Assembly: GCA_910576865.1 (NCBI GenBank)
Contig: CAJTKE010000011.1
Span: 20,460 to 84,459 of the forward strand
Direction: 5' to 3'
DNA length: 64,000 bases
From: an uncultured Oscillibacter sp.
GTDB lineage: Bacteria > Bacillota > Clostridia > Oscillospirales > Oscillospiraceae
Part shown: piece by piece, positions 1-8,235 of the stretch
Layout of the letters: each line of letters opens with the position of its first letter
How positions within the stretch are numbered: position 1 is the first letter of the stretch
Program-made: the position numbers and the translations under genes
Notes under the pieces: model-generated
What the model was told of the DNA's origin: nothing
Database searches by the model: none
The model's input: the letters and a program-made list of their open reading frames with translations, nothing else

Positions 1-194
1 CCCTTGTCCCCTTCAAAGGGCTTGTTGTAAATCATCAGCGCCGCCAGCAGCAATATGACCCCCAGGATCATCAGTCCCAGGCCGGACAGCTGCCCTGTCC
101 GCTTCCAGCCGACAATCACCAGGGCCAGCCCCACGAAGAAAAACCCCGCGATGAACAGCGCCCGGAGGCCGGTGTGCTCTTTCCAAAAATTCAT
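1..194 (-). CDS. Small two-TM membrane protein (DUF6903-like), 3' end cut by window edge
   Basis: Reading leftward from an ATG at 192-194, 64 codons stay open to the edge, beginning MNFWKEHTGLRALF. Two hydrophobic stretches (about residues 10-29 and 36-55) are separated by WKRTGQLSG, which predicts a hairpin membrane protein with little else. It follows the inner-membrane permease gene by nine bases, so it belongs to the same sugar ABC operon. Small proteins of this type are found beside carbohydrate importers in Clostridia; the family name is from memory and the function is unknown. The stop codon lies outside the window. Confidence 0.6.
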   Translation of the reverse strand, partial: MNFWKEHTGLRALFIAGFFFVGLALVIVGWKRTGQLSGLGLMILGVILLLAALMIYNKPFEGDK

Positions 195-203
195 ACTCTC
201 ACC

Positions 204-1094
204 TTAACCCTTCAAGCCGCCCACGGTCATACCCTGGGTCAGCTTCTTCTGCACGCACATGTAGAGGATCAGCGTGGGCAGCATCACCAGCACCAGACCG
301 GCGTACAGGATGCCGTACTCCGCCGAGGACTGCTGGGCCTGCATCAGGTTCAACAGGCCCACGGGCAGGGTCTTCTGGCCCTGGGCGCTGCTCATCAGCG
401 TCATGGAGATGATGTACTCGTTCCAGAAGGAGAGGAAGTTGAACAGGATGATGGTGATGATGGAGGGCTGGGCCATGGGGAAGATAATCCGGATCATGGC
501 CTGTCCGTAGCCCGCGCCGTCGATGTAGGCGGCCTCCTCGAAGTCGTGGGGGAGCGTCGCGAAGTAGCCGGAGAGGAGGTAGATGGTGAACGGCAGGGCC
601 GTGGAGGCGTACACCACCGCCAGGACCACCAGATTGTTCAGCAAAAAGCTGTTCCCCATCAGGTTCTTCAGCCACATGTCCCCGTCCCGGAGCATCAGGA
701 AAATGGGCACCACGATGTAGTTCACGTTGATGAACAGCCCCGCCATGAAGCAGGTGTTCAGAAACCGGCTCCCCCGAAAGCGGAACCGGGCCAGACAGTA
801 GGCGGCGGGCAGGGCCACCACCAGCAACAGGGCCAGGGACAGGGCCGTCACCAGGACGGAGTTCAGCATGTAGCTGCCCATGCTGGCGGCGTTCCAGGCG
901 TCCACGAAGTTCTGCCAGTAGAAGCCCGCCGGCAGGGCCCAGGGGTTGCCGTAGAACTCGCTGTTCTGCTTGATGGAGGCCAGGAAGACCCAGGCCACCG
1001 GCACGAGGATGACCACGGCCAGGGTGATCAGCACCACATAGATGAAAATCTTGTACAGGGTCTCGCCGGACATGCCCTTCTTTTCTCTCGTCAT
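204..1094 (-). CDS. Carbohydrate ABC transporter permease, MalG/UgpE type
   Basis: Protein of 296 residues with six predicted membrane segments. The cytoplasmic coupling (EAA) loop reads EEAAYIDGAGYGQAMIRIIFP near residue 200; its Glu-Ala-Ala and Gly contact the ATPase in this family. The ending GGLKG is typical of the MalG-type partner. It follows the other permease with a 12-base gap and precedes the small membrane protein, giving binding protein, MalF-type, MalG-type, small protein. No ATPase gene is in the visible part of the operon, so it probably uses a shared one. The substrate cannot be read from the permease. Confidence 0.93.
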   Translation of the reverse strand: MTREKKGMSGETLYKIFIYVVLITLAVVILVPVAWVFLASIKQNSEFYGNPWALPAGFYWQNFVDAWNAASMGSYMLNSVLVTALSLALLLVVALPAAYCLARFRFRGSRFLNTCFMAGLFINVNYIVVPIFLMLRDGDMWLKNLMGNSFLLNNLVVLAVVYASTALPFTIYLLSGYFATLPHDFEEAAYIDGAGYGQAMIRIIFPMAQPSIITIILFNFLSFWNEYIISMTLMSSAQGQKTLPVGLLNLMQAQQSSAEYGILYAGLVLVMLPTLILYMCVQKKLTQGMTVGGLKG

Positions 1095-1106
1095 ACCCTC
1101 GCCCCC

Positions 1107-1982
1107 TTACATTTCCAGGACTTCCCGCTTCGTCACCCAGTTCACCAGGGCGGACAGCAGGAAGGAGAACAGGAAGATCACCACGCCCGCCGCCATGGAG
1201 TAGCCGTAGAGCCCCGCGTCCTTCTGGGCGTACATGAAGCTCAATCCCACGTCGGCCATGCCCTTGGCCACCATGGCCTTGACAAACAGGAAAGCCATGT
1301 TGATGGTGGAGATGATGAAGAAGGTCAGGGTCGTGCGGATGTTGGTCCAGATCAGGGGCAGGGTGAGCTGGAAGAACTGGGTCAGCCGCCCCGCGCCGTC
1401 CAGCCCGGCGCTCTCATAGAGGCTCTCCGGCACGGCGGACATGGAGGCCATGTACATGACCATGTAATAGCCGATGGCCTGCCAGACCATGGCGATGATG
1501 ACGCTGACGATGACCATGGGCTGGTCCTTCCAGAGGACCATGACGGTCTCCCCCTTGAAGAAGGAGAGGATGCTGTTCAGCATGCCGTTCTCCGGCTTGT
1601 AGATGGCGGAGAAGATGCCGGCGATGACGACCACGGAGAGGATGTTGGGGATGTAGAAGACGATGCGGAAGAAGTTCTGCCCCCTGATCTTCTCCCGAGT
1701 CAGGATCGCCGCGAAGACGATGGCGAAAAAGAAGGTGATGATGGTCACCGTGACGATCAGCAGGATGGTGTTCTGCATGGCCGTGATGAATTTCACGTCA
1801 TTGAACAGGGCCTTGAAGTTCGCCGTGCCCACGAAGGTCTCCGTGGGAGAGTAGGCTCCCCGCTCAAAGAGGGACATGCGGAAGACGTTCAGGGTGGGCA
1901 GGATCATGAAGATGAAGTAGAGGATCACCGCCGGGGCGACGCACAGGGCCAGGAAGCGCCCCCGGCTTTTGCTGCTGCGCAT
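1107..1982 (-). CDS. Carbohydrate ABC transporter permease, MalF/UgpA type
   Basis: Start chosen at the ATG reading MRSSKSRGRFLAL, which has AGGAG seven bases upstream; a longer frame upstream has an unlikely Pro/Arg/Cys-rich leader. The 291-residue protein has six membrane segments and the coupling loop ESAGLDGAGRLTQFFQLTLP, which marks the MalF-type half of the permease pair. It lies between the binding lipoprotein and the MalG-type permease on the same strand. With them it would form the membrane channel of a sugar importer. Assignment to the family is firm; substrate unknown. Confidence 0.93.
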   Translation of the reverse strand: MRSSKSRGRFLALCVAPAVILYFIFMILPTLNVFRMSLFERGAYSPTETFVGTANFKALFNDVKFITAMQNTILLIVTVTIITFFFAIVFAAILTREKIRGQNFFRIVFYIPNILSVVVIAGIFSAIYKPENGMLNSILSFFKGETVMVLWKDQPMVIVSVIIAMVWQAIGYYMVMYMASMSAVPESLYESAGLDGAGRLTQFFQLTLPLIWTNIRTTLTFFIISTINMAFLFVKAMVAKGMADVGLSFMYAQKDAGLYGYSMAAGVVIFLFSFLLSALVNWVTKREVLEM

Positions 1983-2089
1983 GGAATCACTCCTTTCGGG
2001 TCGTGTGGCGGGAACAGAACAGGGCGGCGGCGAGCAGAAACACTCGCCGCCGCCCACGGATTACGGACTATGCGGTTTTGCCGGGGCGC

Positions 2090-3481
2090 TTATCCCATGA
2101 TATTCGCCCGCATCTGGTCGCTGGCGGCCTTCACGTCGGAGATCCACTGGTCCACGGTGACGCTTCCGTTCACCAGACCGTTGACGGGATCCAGGAAGAC
2201 CTCCCGAACGGTGCCCAGGCCCGCCACGGCGTTGTAGGCCGCGAAGTTGCCCATGGCCGCGTCGGCCCCGTTGTCATAGATGGAGTAGAACATCTTGTTG
2301 TCGCCCTCCAGGTTGTCCGTCAGGCCGGGGACGGGCTGCACGGCGCCGCCCTTGGCGAAGATGGCGCAGGCCGCGTCAGAGTACAGGAAGGCCACGAACT
2401 GCTTGGCCGCGTCCAGGTTGGGGGCGGCGGCGGGAATCCAGGCCTGCTCCAGCCAGCAGTAGCTGGCGCCGTTGCCGCCGGACTTGGCGGCGGGCAGGGC
2501 GGTCATGCCCCACTTGAAGCCCTCGGCCCGGGGAGCCTCGGCCATCTCGCCCACAATCCAGGTGCCGTTGGGCATGAACAGGGCCTTGTTGTCCAGGACC
2601 AGCTGCTGGTTCTGGGTGAAGTCCTGGTCGTTGGCCTGGGCGGGGGTGACGGGGTTCGTATAGCTGGCCAGCTTGGCGATGATGTCGAAGCACTGCTGAG
2701 CCTCGGGGGTGTCCCAGATGCCCTCGGCGTAGGTGGTGGCCTTGTTGAAGAAGTCGGCGCCGCCCACGGAGTACATCAGCGCGTACAGGAACGCGTCAAA
2801 ATAGCCGGTGGTGGGATAGGTGAAGAGGTAGGTTCCCTCAGCCTGGGCCTTTTCGGCCAGCTCCCACATCTCGTCCCAGGTGGCGGGGACGGTCCAGCCC
2901 TTCTCCTCGAAGAGGCCCGCGTTGTAGAACAGGCCGCAGGGGGAGTAGAACATGGGGGCCAGATAGGTCACGCCGTCGCCGTAGGGGTTGGTGACGGAGG
3001 TGTCCGTGAAGCCGCCGACGATTTTGTCGGAGACCTTGGCGCTCTCACCGGGGATGGTCATGGACAGCACGTCCGTCAGCTCCGCGATGTTGCGGTCCTT
3101 GATGAACTGCTCGGTCAGGCCCTTCTCCCGGCCGGTGGCCAGATGAATCACGTCGGGGAAGTCGCCGCCCTGCATGGACGGGCCGATGACATCCTCCAGG
3201 TTCTTGTCGCAGATCAGGTTCACCTTCACGCCGGTCTCGGCGGTGAAAGCGTCGCAGACCTCCTGCCACATGCCGGGATAGGCTTCCTCATAGCCGGAGG
3301 CCAGGGCGGCCACCGTGATGGTCACGTCCTCGGCGGGAGGCGGGGTCTGGGTGTCGCCGCTGCCGGAGTCGGCGGGGGGCGGGGTGGTGGTCCCGGCGTC
3401 AGAGCCGCCGTTCCCGCCGCCGCAGGCGGCAAGGGACAGCACCAGCGCCAGTGCCAGCAAGAGACTGAAAAACTTCTTCAT
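2090..3481 (-). CDS. Extracellular solute-binding lipoprotein of a sugar ABC importer
   Basis: Protein of 463 residues with a lipoprotein signal: a Lys-Lys start, a hydrophobic core and the lipobox LSLAAC at residues 15-20, then a Gly/Ser/Thr/Pro linker. The mature part is a type I sugar-binding fold (COG1653 family), with blocks such as YNAGLFEEKGWTVPATWDEM in the middle and a Trp/Tyr-rich C-terminal half typical of sugar pockets. It is the first gene of the operon, as expected for a protein needed in excess. The tail resembles amino-sugar/chitobiose binders of the NgcE type, but that substrate guess is weak. Confidence 0.9.
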   Translation of the reverse strand: MKKFFSLLLALALVLSLAACGGGNGGSDAGTTTPPPADSGSGDTQTPPPAEDVTITVAALASGYEEAYPGMWQEVCDAFTAETGVKVNLICDKNLEDVIGPSMQGGDFPDVIHLATGREKGLTEQFIKDRNIAELTDVLSMTIPGESAKVSDKIVGGFTDTSVTNPYGDGVTYLAPMFYSPCGLFYNAGLFEEKGWTVPATWDEMWELAEKAQAEGTYLFTYPTTGYFDAFLYALMYSVGGADFFNKATTYAEGIWDTPEAQQCFDIIAKLASYTNPVTPAQANDQDFTQNQQLVLDNKALFMPNGTWIVGEMAEAPRAEGFKWGMTALPAAKSGGNGASYCWLEQAWIPAAAPNLDAAKQFVAFLYSDAACAIFAKGGAVQPVPGLTDNLEGDNKMFYSIYDNGADAAMGNFAAYNAVAGLGTVREVFLDPVNGLVNGSVTVDQWISDVKAASDQMRANIMG

Positions 3482-3541
3482 GGTAGTACCTCCTTATAAT
3501 ATAGGGGCTTCCACAGGCCGGGTTCCGGCCTCTCTGATGCC

Positions 3542-3571
3542 AGTATAGCGGGTTAGCCGCTGGTAAAGCAA
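3542..3571 (-). promoter_or_regulatory. Promoter of the sugar ABC operon
   Basis: Reading the minus strand, TTGCTT (3566-3571) and TATACT (3542-3547) are 18 bases apart. Transcription would start near 3535, leaving a leader of about 55 bases with an AGGAGG before the lipoprotein ATG. The palindrome TTGCGCAA lies 8 bases upstream of the -35 box, a position more usual for an activator than a repressor. Confidence 0.6.
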
Positions 3572-3579
3572 TCTCTTTC

Positions 3580-3587
3580 TTGCGCAA
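3580..3587. promoter_or_regulatory. Candidate operator TTGCGCAA upstream of sugar ABC promoter
   Basis: Perfect 8-base palindrome with a central CG, as in LacI-family sites. The same octamer is found at 5795-5802 and 5964-5971 around the lacI/PTS promoters. Read on the minus strand its flank is ATAAAAAG. Binding is inferred, not shown. Confidence 0.45.
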
Positions 3588-3744
3588 CTTTTTATATATC
3601 TTGCTCTCTTTGCATTTTATCCCAATTTCCAGAGGATACCCCGCCGTGTTTTGGGCAAAACTTATAATTTCCCGGTTTCTCCCCGCTCCCGCCCCGCCTC
3701 TTCGACAAAAACCCGCCGGAGCTGAAAAAAATTTTTATCAAAAG

Positions 3745-3773
3745 TTGCGCCGCCGGAACAAAGGCGGTATAAT
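3745..3773 (+). promoter_or_regulatory. Promoter of the AraC-family gene
   Basis: TTGCGC (3745-3750) and a perfect TATAAT (3768-3773) are spaced 17 bases. The start site would be near 3780, giving a leader of about 55 bases. The -35 box itself is one of the TTGCGC motifs in this region, so a protein binding there would block the promoter; autoregulation is plausible. Confidence 0.7.
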
Positions 3774-3835
3774 GGAAGCCATACCGGGGCGCTGCCAATT
3801 TTCATAAAATTGCGCCCCGCCGGGGGGGAACGCCT

Positions 3836-4690
3836 ATGAGCCAGCGTCAATACGCCTTCCAGCGGGAGTCCTCCGCGCCCGGCGGAAAGCCGACGCTGCT
3901 GTACATCTCCCGGGCCCAGTACAGCAGCGAGTGGAACTCCAGCCTCCACACCCACGGCTGCGCCGAGCTGTTCTTCATCACCGGGGGCCACGGGCGCTTC
4001 CGCACCGGCGAGGAGGAATTCCCCGTGGCCATCCACGACGCCGTCATCGTCAACGCCAACGTCCCCCACACGGAGGTCAGCCACCCGGACAGCCCCCTGG
4101 AGTACGCCGTTCTGGGGGTGGAGGGCCTGGAGACCCTGGCGGGGTCCGGGGACTATGCCCTGCTTCACCTCCACACCGGCTGGGAGGAGCTGATGGGCTG
4201 CCTCCGGCTGATGCTCCTGGAGGCGTCGGAGTCCCAGCCGGGCTATGAGCAGGTGTGCCGGAACCTGATGGACGTGGTGCTGGTCCGGCTGGGGCGCCAG
4301 CGGGACTTCGCCCTCTCCGGCGAGGTGGCGGGCCCCCGCCCCAGCCGGGAGTGCGGACTGGTCCGGCGGTACATCGACAACCACTTCAAGGAAAACCTGA
4401 CCCTGGAGCAGCTGGCCGGGCTGGCCCACCTGAACAAATACTATCTGGCCCACGCCTTCCGGCGGGAGTTCGGTGTCTCCCCCATCAACTACCTGATTTC
4501 CCGCCGCATCGAGGAAAGCCGCTTCCTCCTCCGGGAGACGGACCACAGCATCTCTCAGATCGCCCAGATTCTGGGCTTTTCCTCCCTCAGCTACTTTTCC
4601 CAGAGCTTCCGGCGGCTGGAGGGCGTCAGCCCGGTGGAGTACCGCAAGAACCGCCGCTCCCCCGCCGGGCGGCGGGACGGGGCCTCCTGA
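3836..4690 (+). CDS. AraC-family transcriptional regulator with cupin sensor
   Basis: Protein of 284 residues. The N-terminal half is an AraC-type cupin (HTHGCAELFFITGG near residue 38, HD and H residues at the sugar-pocket positions). The C-terminal 100 residues carry two helix-turn-helix motifs: LTLEQLAGLAHLNKYYLAHA, and the second ending in FSSLSYFSQSFRRLEGVSP, the AraC signature. It is transcribed away from the sugar ABC operon, so it is the obvious candidate for its activator. The start is the first ATG after a clear promoter; the ribosome site (GGGGGGAA) is poor, suggesting low expression. Confidence 0.92.
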   Translation: MSQRQYAFQRESSAPGGKPTLLYISRAQYSSEWNSSLHTHGCAELFFITGGHGRFRTGEEEFPVAIHDAVIVNANVPHTEVSHPDSPLEYAVLGVEGLETLAGSGDYALLHLHTGWEELMGCLRLMLLEASESQPGYEQVCRNLMDVVLVRLGRQRDFALSGEVAGPRPSRECGLVRRYIDNHFKENLTLEQLAGLAHLNKYYLAHAFRREFGVSPINYLISRRIEESRFLLRETDHSISQIAQILGFSSLSYFSQSFRRLEGVSPVEYRKNRRSPAGRRDGAS

Positions 4691-4703
4691 CAGGCCGCTC
4701 GCG

Positions 4704-4735
4704 AAAGCCCCCCGGCGAGCCGGGGGGCCTTTTTC
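4704..4735. terminator. Bidirectional terminator between araC-type and lacI-type genes
   Basis: GCCCCCCGG and CCGGGGGGC form a stem at 4707-4728 with a CGAG loop, with AAA before and CTTTTT after. It serves the plus-strand AraC gene and, with the A-run read as T on the minus strand, possibly the convergent LacI gene. Confidence 0.85.
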
Positions 4736-5770
4736 TCATTCATTTTCATTGCCGGCCGCCAGCCGCCGGCAGCTGCTGCGCTCCACGATCCGGTGGGGCA
4801 CGATGATCTTCGCCGCCAGCAGGTCCGGGTTCTCCACGTGGTTCACCAGCTGGGACGCCGCCTCAAAGCCCAGCTGGAAGGAGTTGATGTCCACGGTGGT
4901 CAGCTGGAAGGAGGTGATCTGGGCGAAGGGCGAGTTGTTGAAGGAGATGATGGAAACATCCTCCGGCACCGACAGGTCCATCCGCATACAGGTCCGCTCC
5001 AGCACGACGGCGTAAATATCGTCGCTGACCACCACGGCGGTGGGCCGGTCCTCCAGCCTCAGCAGGGCCCGCAGGGCGCCGTCCTCCCGGGGCTCCTCCA
5101 GCTCCAGGCAGTACTCCGGGCGGGGTGAAAGCTCATGCTGGAGCAGGGAGAGCTGATATCCGGACTTCCGGTCCGCGGAAAAGAGGAAGCCGCTGCCGCA
5201 GCCCAGATAGGCGATCTTCCGGTGGCCCAGGTCCCAGAGGTAGTCCGTGGCCTCCCGGCCCGCCAGCAGATTGTCGTTGTCGATGCAGATGGTCTGTTCC
5301 GCCAGCTGGTTCGGCTTGCCGATCACCACGTACAAGGTCCCGGTCTCACAGAGATACTCCACAATGGCGTCCCCCGTCTTGGAGTAGAGAAGGATGACGC
5401 CCTCCAGCTGCCCGCTCTGGCGCATGGTCTGCAGGGAGCGCAGGACCTCCTCCTCGTCCTGCCCGGTGACGACGGCGGCGGTGTACTGCCGCTGGTTGCA
5501 GAACTGGCTGATCCCCCGCAGCGTCTCCAGGTAAAAGGGGTTTTCATAGGCGGTCCTGCTGGAGGGCGGCAGCACCAGCCCGATCAGCCGGACCCGCTGG
5601 CCGGAGGGCGCCCCCGGACCGGGAGAGGGCTCGTAATTCAGCTCCGCCATGGCCCGGCGGACCTTTTCCTTGGTTTCACGGCTGATTGCGGAATGATCGT
5701 TGCACACCCTGGAGACCGTGGAGGGGGAAACTCCCGCCAGGGCGGCGACGTCCTTGATGGTAACGGCCAT
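4736..5770 (-). CDS. LacI-family repressor, probable MalR
   Basis: Protein of 344 residues starting MAVTIKDVAALAGVSPSTVS, the classic LacI headpiece with the hinge SAISRETKEKVRRAMAELNY. The rest is a periplasmic-binding-like sensor domain ending in an arginine-rich tail. It is divergent from the PTS-phosphatase-MalQ operon, which makes it the likely maltose-responsive repressor. Its own promoter (perfect TTGACA/TATAAT) has a TTGCGCAA palindrome at the start site, consistent with autorepression. The name MalR is from context only; the family assignment is firm. Confidence 0.93.
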   Translation of the reverse strand: MAVTIKDVAALAGVSPSTVSRVCNDHSAISRETKEKVRRAMAELNYEPSPGPGAPSGQRVRLIGLVLPPSSRTAYENPFYLETLRGISQFCNQRQYTAAVVTGQDEEEVLRSLQTMRQSGQLEGVILLYSKTGDAIVEYLCETGTLYVVIGKPNQLAEQTICIDNDNLLAGREATDYLWDLGHRKIAYLGCGSGFLFSADRKSGYQLSLLQHELSPRPEYCLELEEPREDGALRALLRLEDRPTAVVVSDDIYAVVLERTCMRMDLSVPEDVSIISFNNSPFAQITSFQLTTVDINSFQLGFEAASQLVNHVENPDLLAAKIIVPHRIVERSSCRRLAAGNENE

Positions 5771-5794
5771 TTTGCGCCCCCTTTTCAGAAATTC

Positions 5795-5802
5795 TTGCGC
5801 AA
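5795..5802. promoter_or_regulatory. Candidate operator TTGCGCAA at lacI-type start site
   Basis: The palindrome sits five bases downstream of the minus-strand -10 box, that is, over the transcription start. This is a typical place for autorepression by a LacI-family protein. Upstream flank on the minus strand is ATAAAATTGCGC, a 12-mer also found at 3804-3815. Confidence 0.55.
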
Positions 5803-5806
5803 TTTT

Positions 5807-5835
5807 ATTATAAGCCCTTCGGGCATTCTTGTCAA
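5807..5835 (-). promoter_or_regulatory. Promoter of the lacI-type gene
   Basis: On the minus strand TTGACA (5830-5835) and TATAAT (5807-5812) are both perfect and 17 bases apart, one of the strongest-looking promoters in the window. A strong promoter with an operator at +1 fits an autorepressed regulator. Confidence 0.85.
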
Positions 5836-5921
5836 TCGCCTCCGGCAGTTTACGAAATGACCAGGTTCTCCGCCTCCCCGCTGTGCAAAAAATAGAATTT
5901 CATGAATTGCATAAATTATCC

Positions 5922-5950
5922 TTGAAATGCACGTGCAAACATTGTACAGT
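5922..5950 (+). promoter_or_regulatory. Promoter of the maltose PTS operon
   Basis: TTGAAA (5922-5927) and TACAGT (5945-5950) are 17 bases apart. Two copies of ATTGCATAAA (5906-5915 and 5952-5961, 46 bases apart, start to start) bracket the promoter, and TTGCGCAA follows at 5964-5971. The -10 box is imperfect, so the exact promoter is less sure than the presence of control sites. Confidence 0.5.
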
Positions 5951-5963
5951 TATTGCATAAAGT

Positions 5964-5971
5964 TTGCGCAA
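5964..5971. promoter_or_regulatory. Candidate operator TTGCGCAA of the PTS operon
   Basis: Palindrome located about 15-20 bases downstream of the -10 box of the PTS promoter, a roadblock position for a LacI-type repressor. Preceded by ATAAAGT, like the other copies. Confidence 0.55.
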
Positions 5972-6008
5972 CGCACACGGCGCTGCGAAGAGAGGAGAGC
6001 AACGCACT

Positions 6009-8183
6009 ATGGCAGAAAACAACACGCTCCGCGTCCTGTCGCCCCTGAGCGGGCAGGCGGTCGCCCTGGATCAGGTCCCGGACGAGGTCTTCTCCCAGCG
6101 GGTGCTGGGGGACGGCATGGCCATCGTCCCCACGGAGGGCCGCATCTACAGCCCGGTGGACGGCGAGATTTCCTCCGTGGCGGAGACAAAGCACGCCTAT
6201 GGCTTCACCTCCGACGACGGCCTGGAGGTCCTGGTCCACTTCGGCCTGGAGACCGTGGCGCTGAAGGGCGAGGGCTTCACCCCCCGCGTGAAGGAGGGCG
6301 ACAAGGTCAAGGCCGGGGACCTGGTGGCCGAGGTGGATTTGGCCCTGCTGAACGGCAAGGGCATCAATCTCATCACCCCGGTGCTGGTCTGCGACGGGGC
6401 CGACGGCTGCGCCATGGAGGCCGCCTCCGGCCCGGTGAAGCCGGGAGACCCCGTCCTCACGCTGACGGCGGAATCCGCCCCGGCGGAGACCCCGGCCGAG
6501 GCTCCGGCGGAATCCGCCCGGTCCCAGCCCGTGGACACCGGCAGGCGCCTGGGCGTCAACTTCGACTTCCTCCAGAAGCTGGGCAAGGTGCTGATGACGG
6601 TCATCGCCGTCATGCCCGCCGCCGGGCTGATGCTCTCCATCGGCAAGCTCTTCCAGATGGCGGGGGCGGACATCGGCTTCGTCATGACCGTCGGAAGCAC
6701 CATGGAAAACATCGGCTGGGCCATCATCAACAACCTGCACATTCTCTTCGCTGCGGCCATCGGAGGCTCCTGGGCCAAGGAGCGGGCGGGCGGCGCTTTC
6801 GCGGCCATCATCGCCTTCATCCTGATCAACTGCATCACCGGCGCGGTCTTCGGCGTCACCAGCGACCTGCTGGCGGAGGAGGGCGCGGTGGTCACCTCCT
6901 TCCTGGGCCAGGAGATGCTGGTGGAAAACTACTTCACCTCCGTCCTGGGAGCCCCGGCCCTGAACATGGGCGTGTTCGTGGGCATCATCGCCGGCTTTGT
7001 GGGCGGCGTGGTGTATAACAAGTACTACAACTTCCGCAAGCTGCCCGACGCCCTGGCCTTCTTCAACGGCAAGCGCTTCGTGCCCCTGGCGGTTATCGCC
7101 TACTCCGTGGTGATCTCCCTCATCATGGCCCTGGTGTGGCCCATGGTCCAGTCCGGCATCAACGCCTTCGGCATCTGGATCGCCAACTCCTCCGACACCT
7201 CCCCGGTGCTGGCCCCCTTCATCTACGGCACGCTGGAGCGCCTGCTCCTGCCCTTCGGCCTGCACCACATGCTGACCATCCCCATGAACTACACCTCCTT
7301 CGGCGGCACCTACATGATCCAGACCGGCATCAACGCGGGCAGCGAGGTCTTCGGCCAGGATCCCCTGTGGCTGGCCTGGGTGACGGACCTCATCAACTTC
7401 CAGGACGCCGGGGACACCGCCGCGTATCAGAACCTGATGGCCACGGTCATCCCCGCCCGGTTCAAGGTGGGCCAGATGATCGGCGCCACGGGCCTGCTCA
7501 TGGGCATCACCCTGGCCATGTACCGCCGGGTGGAGCCCGACAAGCGCCGGAACTACCGCTCCATGTTCATCTCCACCGCCCTGGCCGTGTTCCTCACCGG
7601 CGTGACGGAGCCCCTGGAGTTCATGTTCATGTTCTGCGCCCTGCCCCTGTACGTGGTCTACGCCGTTCTTCAGGGCTGCGCCTTCGCCATGGCGGGCATC
7701 GTTCACCTGCGGCTGCACTCCTTCGGCAACCTGGAGTTCCTCACCCGGGTGCCCATGTCCATGAAGGCGGGCCTGGGAGGCGACATCATCAACTTCATTG
7801 TCTGCTGCGCGGCCTTCCTGGTCATCGGCTATGTGGTGGCCTACTTCATGATCGGCAAATTCAAATTCGCCACCCCGGGCCGCTTGGGCAACTACACCGA
7901 GGAGGGCGGCGACGAGGCCGAGGCCTCCTCCGGCGGCGCCAGGTCCGGCGGCGGTCAGGCGGAGCGCATCATCGCCCTGCTGGGCGGCCGGGAGAACATC
8001 ACCCTGGTGGACGCCTGCATGACCCGGCTCCGGGTCACGGTGAAGGACCCCGCCAAGGTGGCGGAGCTCCCCGAGTGGAAGGCCGAGGGCGCCCTGGGCC
8101 TGGTGAAAAAGGACAACGGCATCCAGGCCGTCTACGGCCCCAAGGCCGACGTGCTGAAATCCGACATCAACGACATCCTGTAA
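6009..8183 (+). CDS. PTS glucose/maltose-family transporter, IIA-IIC-IIB fusion
   Basis: Protein of 724 residues starting MAENNTLRVL behind GGAG; an ATG 45 bases upstream lacks a good site. Residues 1-155 are a glucose-type IIA domain with the phosphoryl His77 in VLVHFGLE. A Pro/Ala/Glu linker leads to IIC (about 178-620, ten or so membrane segments, GRLGVNFDFLQKLGKVLMTV onward). IIB is at 650-724 with the phosphoryl Cys670 in DACMTRLRV. The enzyme phosphorylates its sugar during uptake, taking phosphate from HPr. The phosphatase and MalQ downstream point to maltose. Domain order A-C-B is unusual but known in this superfamily. Confidence 0.93.
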   Translation: MAENNTLRVLSPLSGQAVALDQVPDEVFSQRVLGDGMAIVPTEGRIYSPVDGEISSVAETKHAYGFTSDDGLEVLVHFGLETVALKGEGFTPRVKEGDKVKAGDLVAEVDLALLNGKGINLITPVLVCDGADGCAMEAASGPVKPGDPVLTLTAESAPAETPAEAPAESARSQPVDTGRRLGVNFDFLQKLGKVLMTVIAVMPAAGLMLSIGKLFQMAGADIGFVMTVGSTMENIGWAIINNLHILFAAAIGGSWAKERAGGAFAAIIAFILINCITGAVFGVTSDLLAEEGAVVTSFLGQEMLVENYFTSVLGAPALNMGVFVGIIAGFVGGVVYNKYYNFRKLPDALAFFNGKRFVPLAVIAYSVVISLIMALVWPMVQSGINAFGIWIANSSDTSPVLAPFIYGTLERLLLPFGLHHMLTIPMNYTSFGGTYMIQTGINAGSEVFGQDPLWLAWVTDLINFQDAGDTAAYQNLMATVIPARFKVGQMIGATGLLMGITLAMYRRVEPDKRRNYRSMFISTALAVFLTGVTEPLEFMFMFCALPLYVVYAVLQGCAFAMAGIVHLRLHSFGNLEFLTRVPMSMKAGLGGDIINFIVCCAAFLVIGYVVAYFMIGKFKFATPGRLGNYTEEGGDEAEASSGGARSGGGQAERIIALLGGRENITLVDACMTRLRVTVKDPAKVAELPEWKAEGALGLVKKDNGIQAVYGPKADVLKSDINDIL

Positions 8184-8235
8184 TATCCCGGCAGGGGCGG
8201 CGATCCGCCGCCCCTGTGTTTTAGAGGTGAACGCC

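Larger units (their letters stand above)
3482..3835. promoter_or_regulatory. Divergent control region between sugar ABC operon and AraC regulator
   Basis: This 354-base gap holds both promoters (listed separately) and no gene. It is much more AT-rich than the flanking genes. TTGCGC occurs three times: as the perfect palindrome TTGCGCAA at 3580-3587, inside the araC -35 box at 3745, and at 3810 just before the araC start. Each is preceded by an A-run on the strand read 5' to 3' (AAAAAG, CAAAAG, ATAAAA). These are candidate operators for the divergent AraC protein or for the LacI protein encoded 1 kb away. Confidence 0.6.

Noticed and set aside
174..2237. 687-codon plus-strand frame rich in His/Gln/Asp
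   Set aside because: Mirror of two ABC permeases on the minus strand; no recognisable domain.
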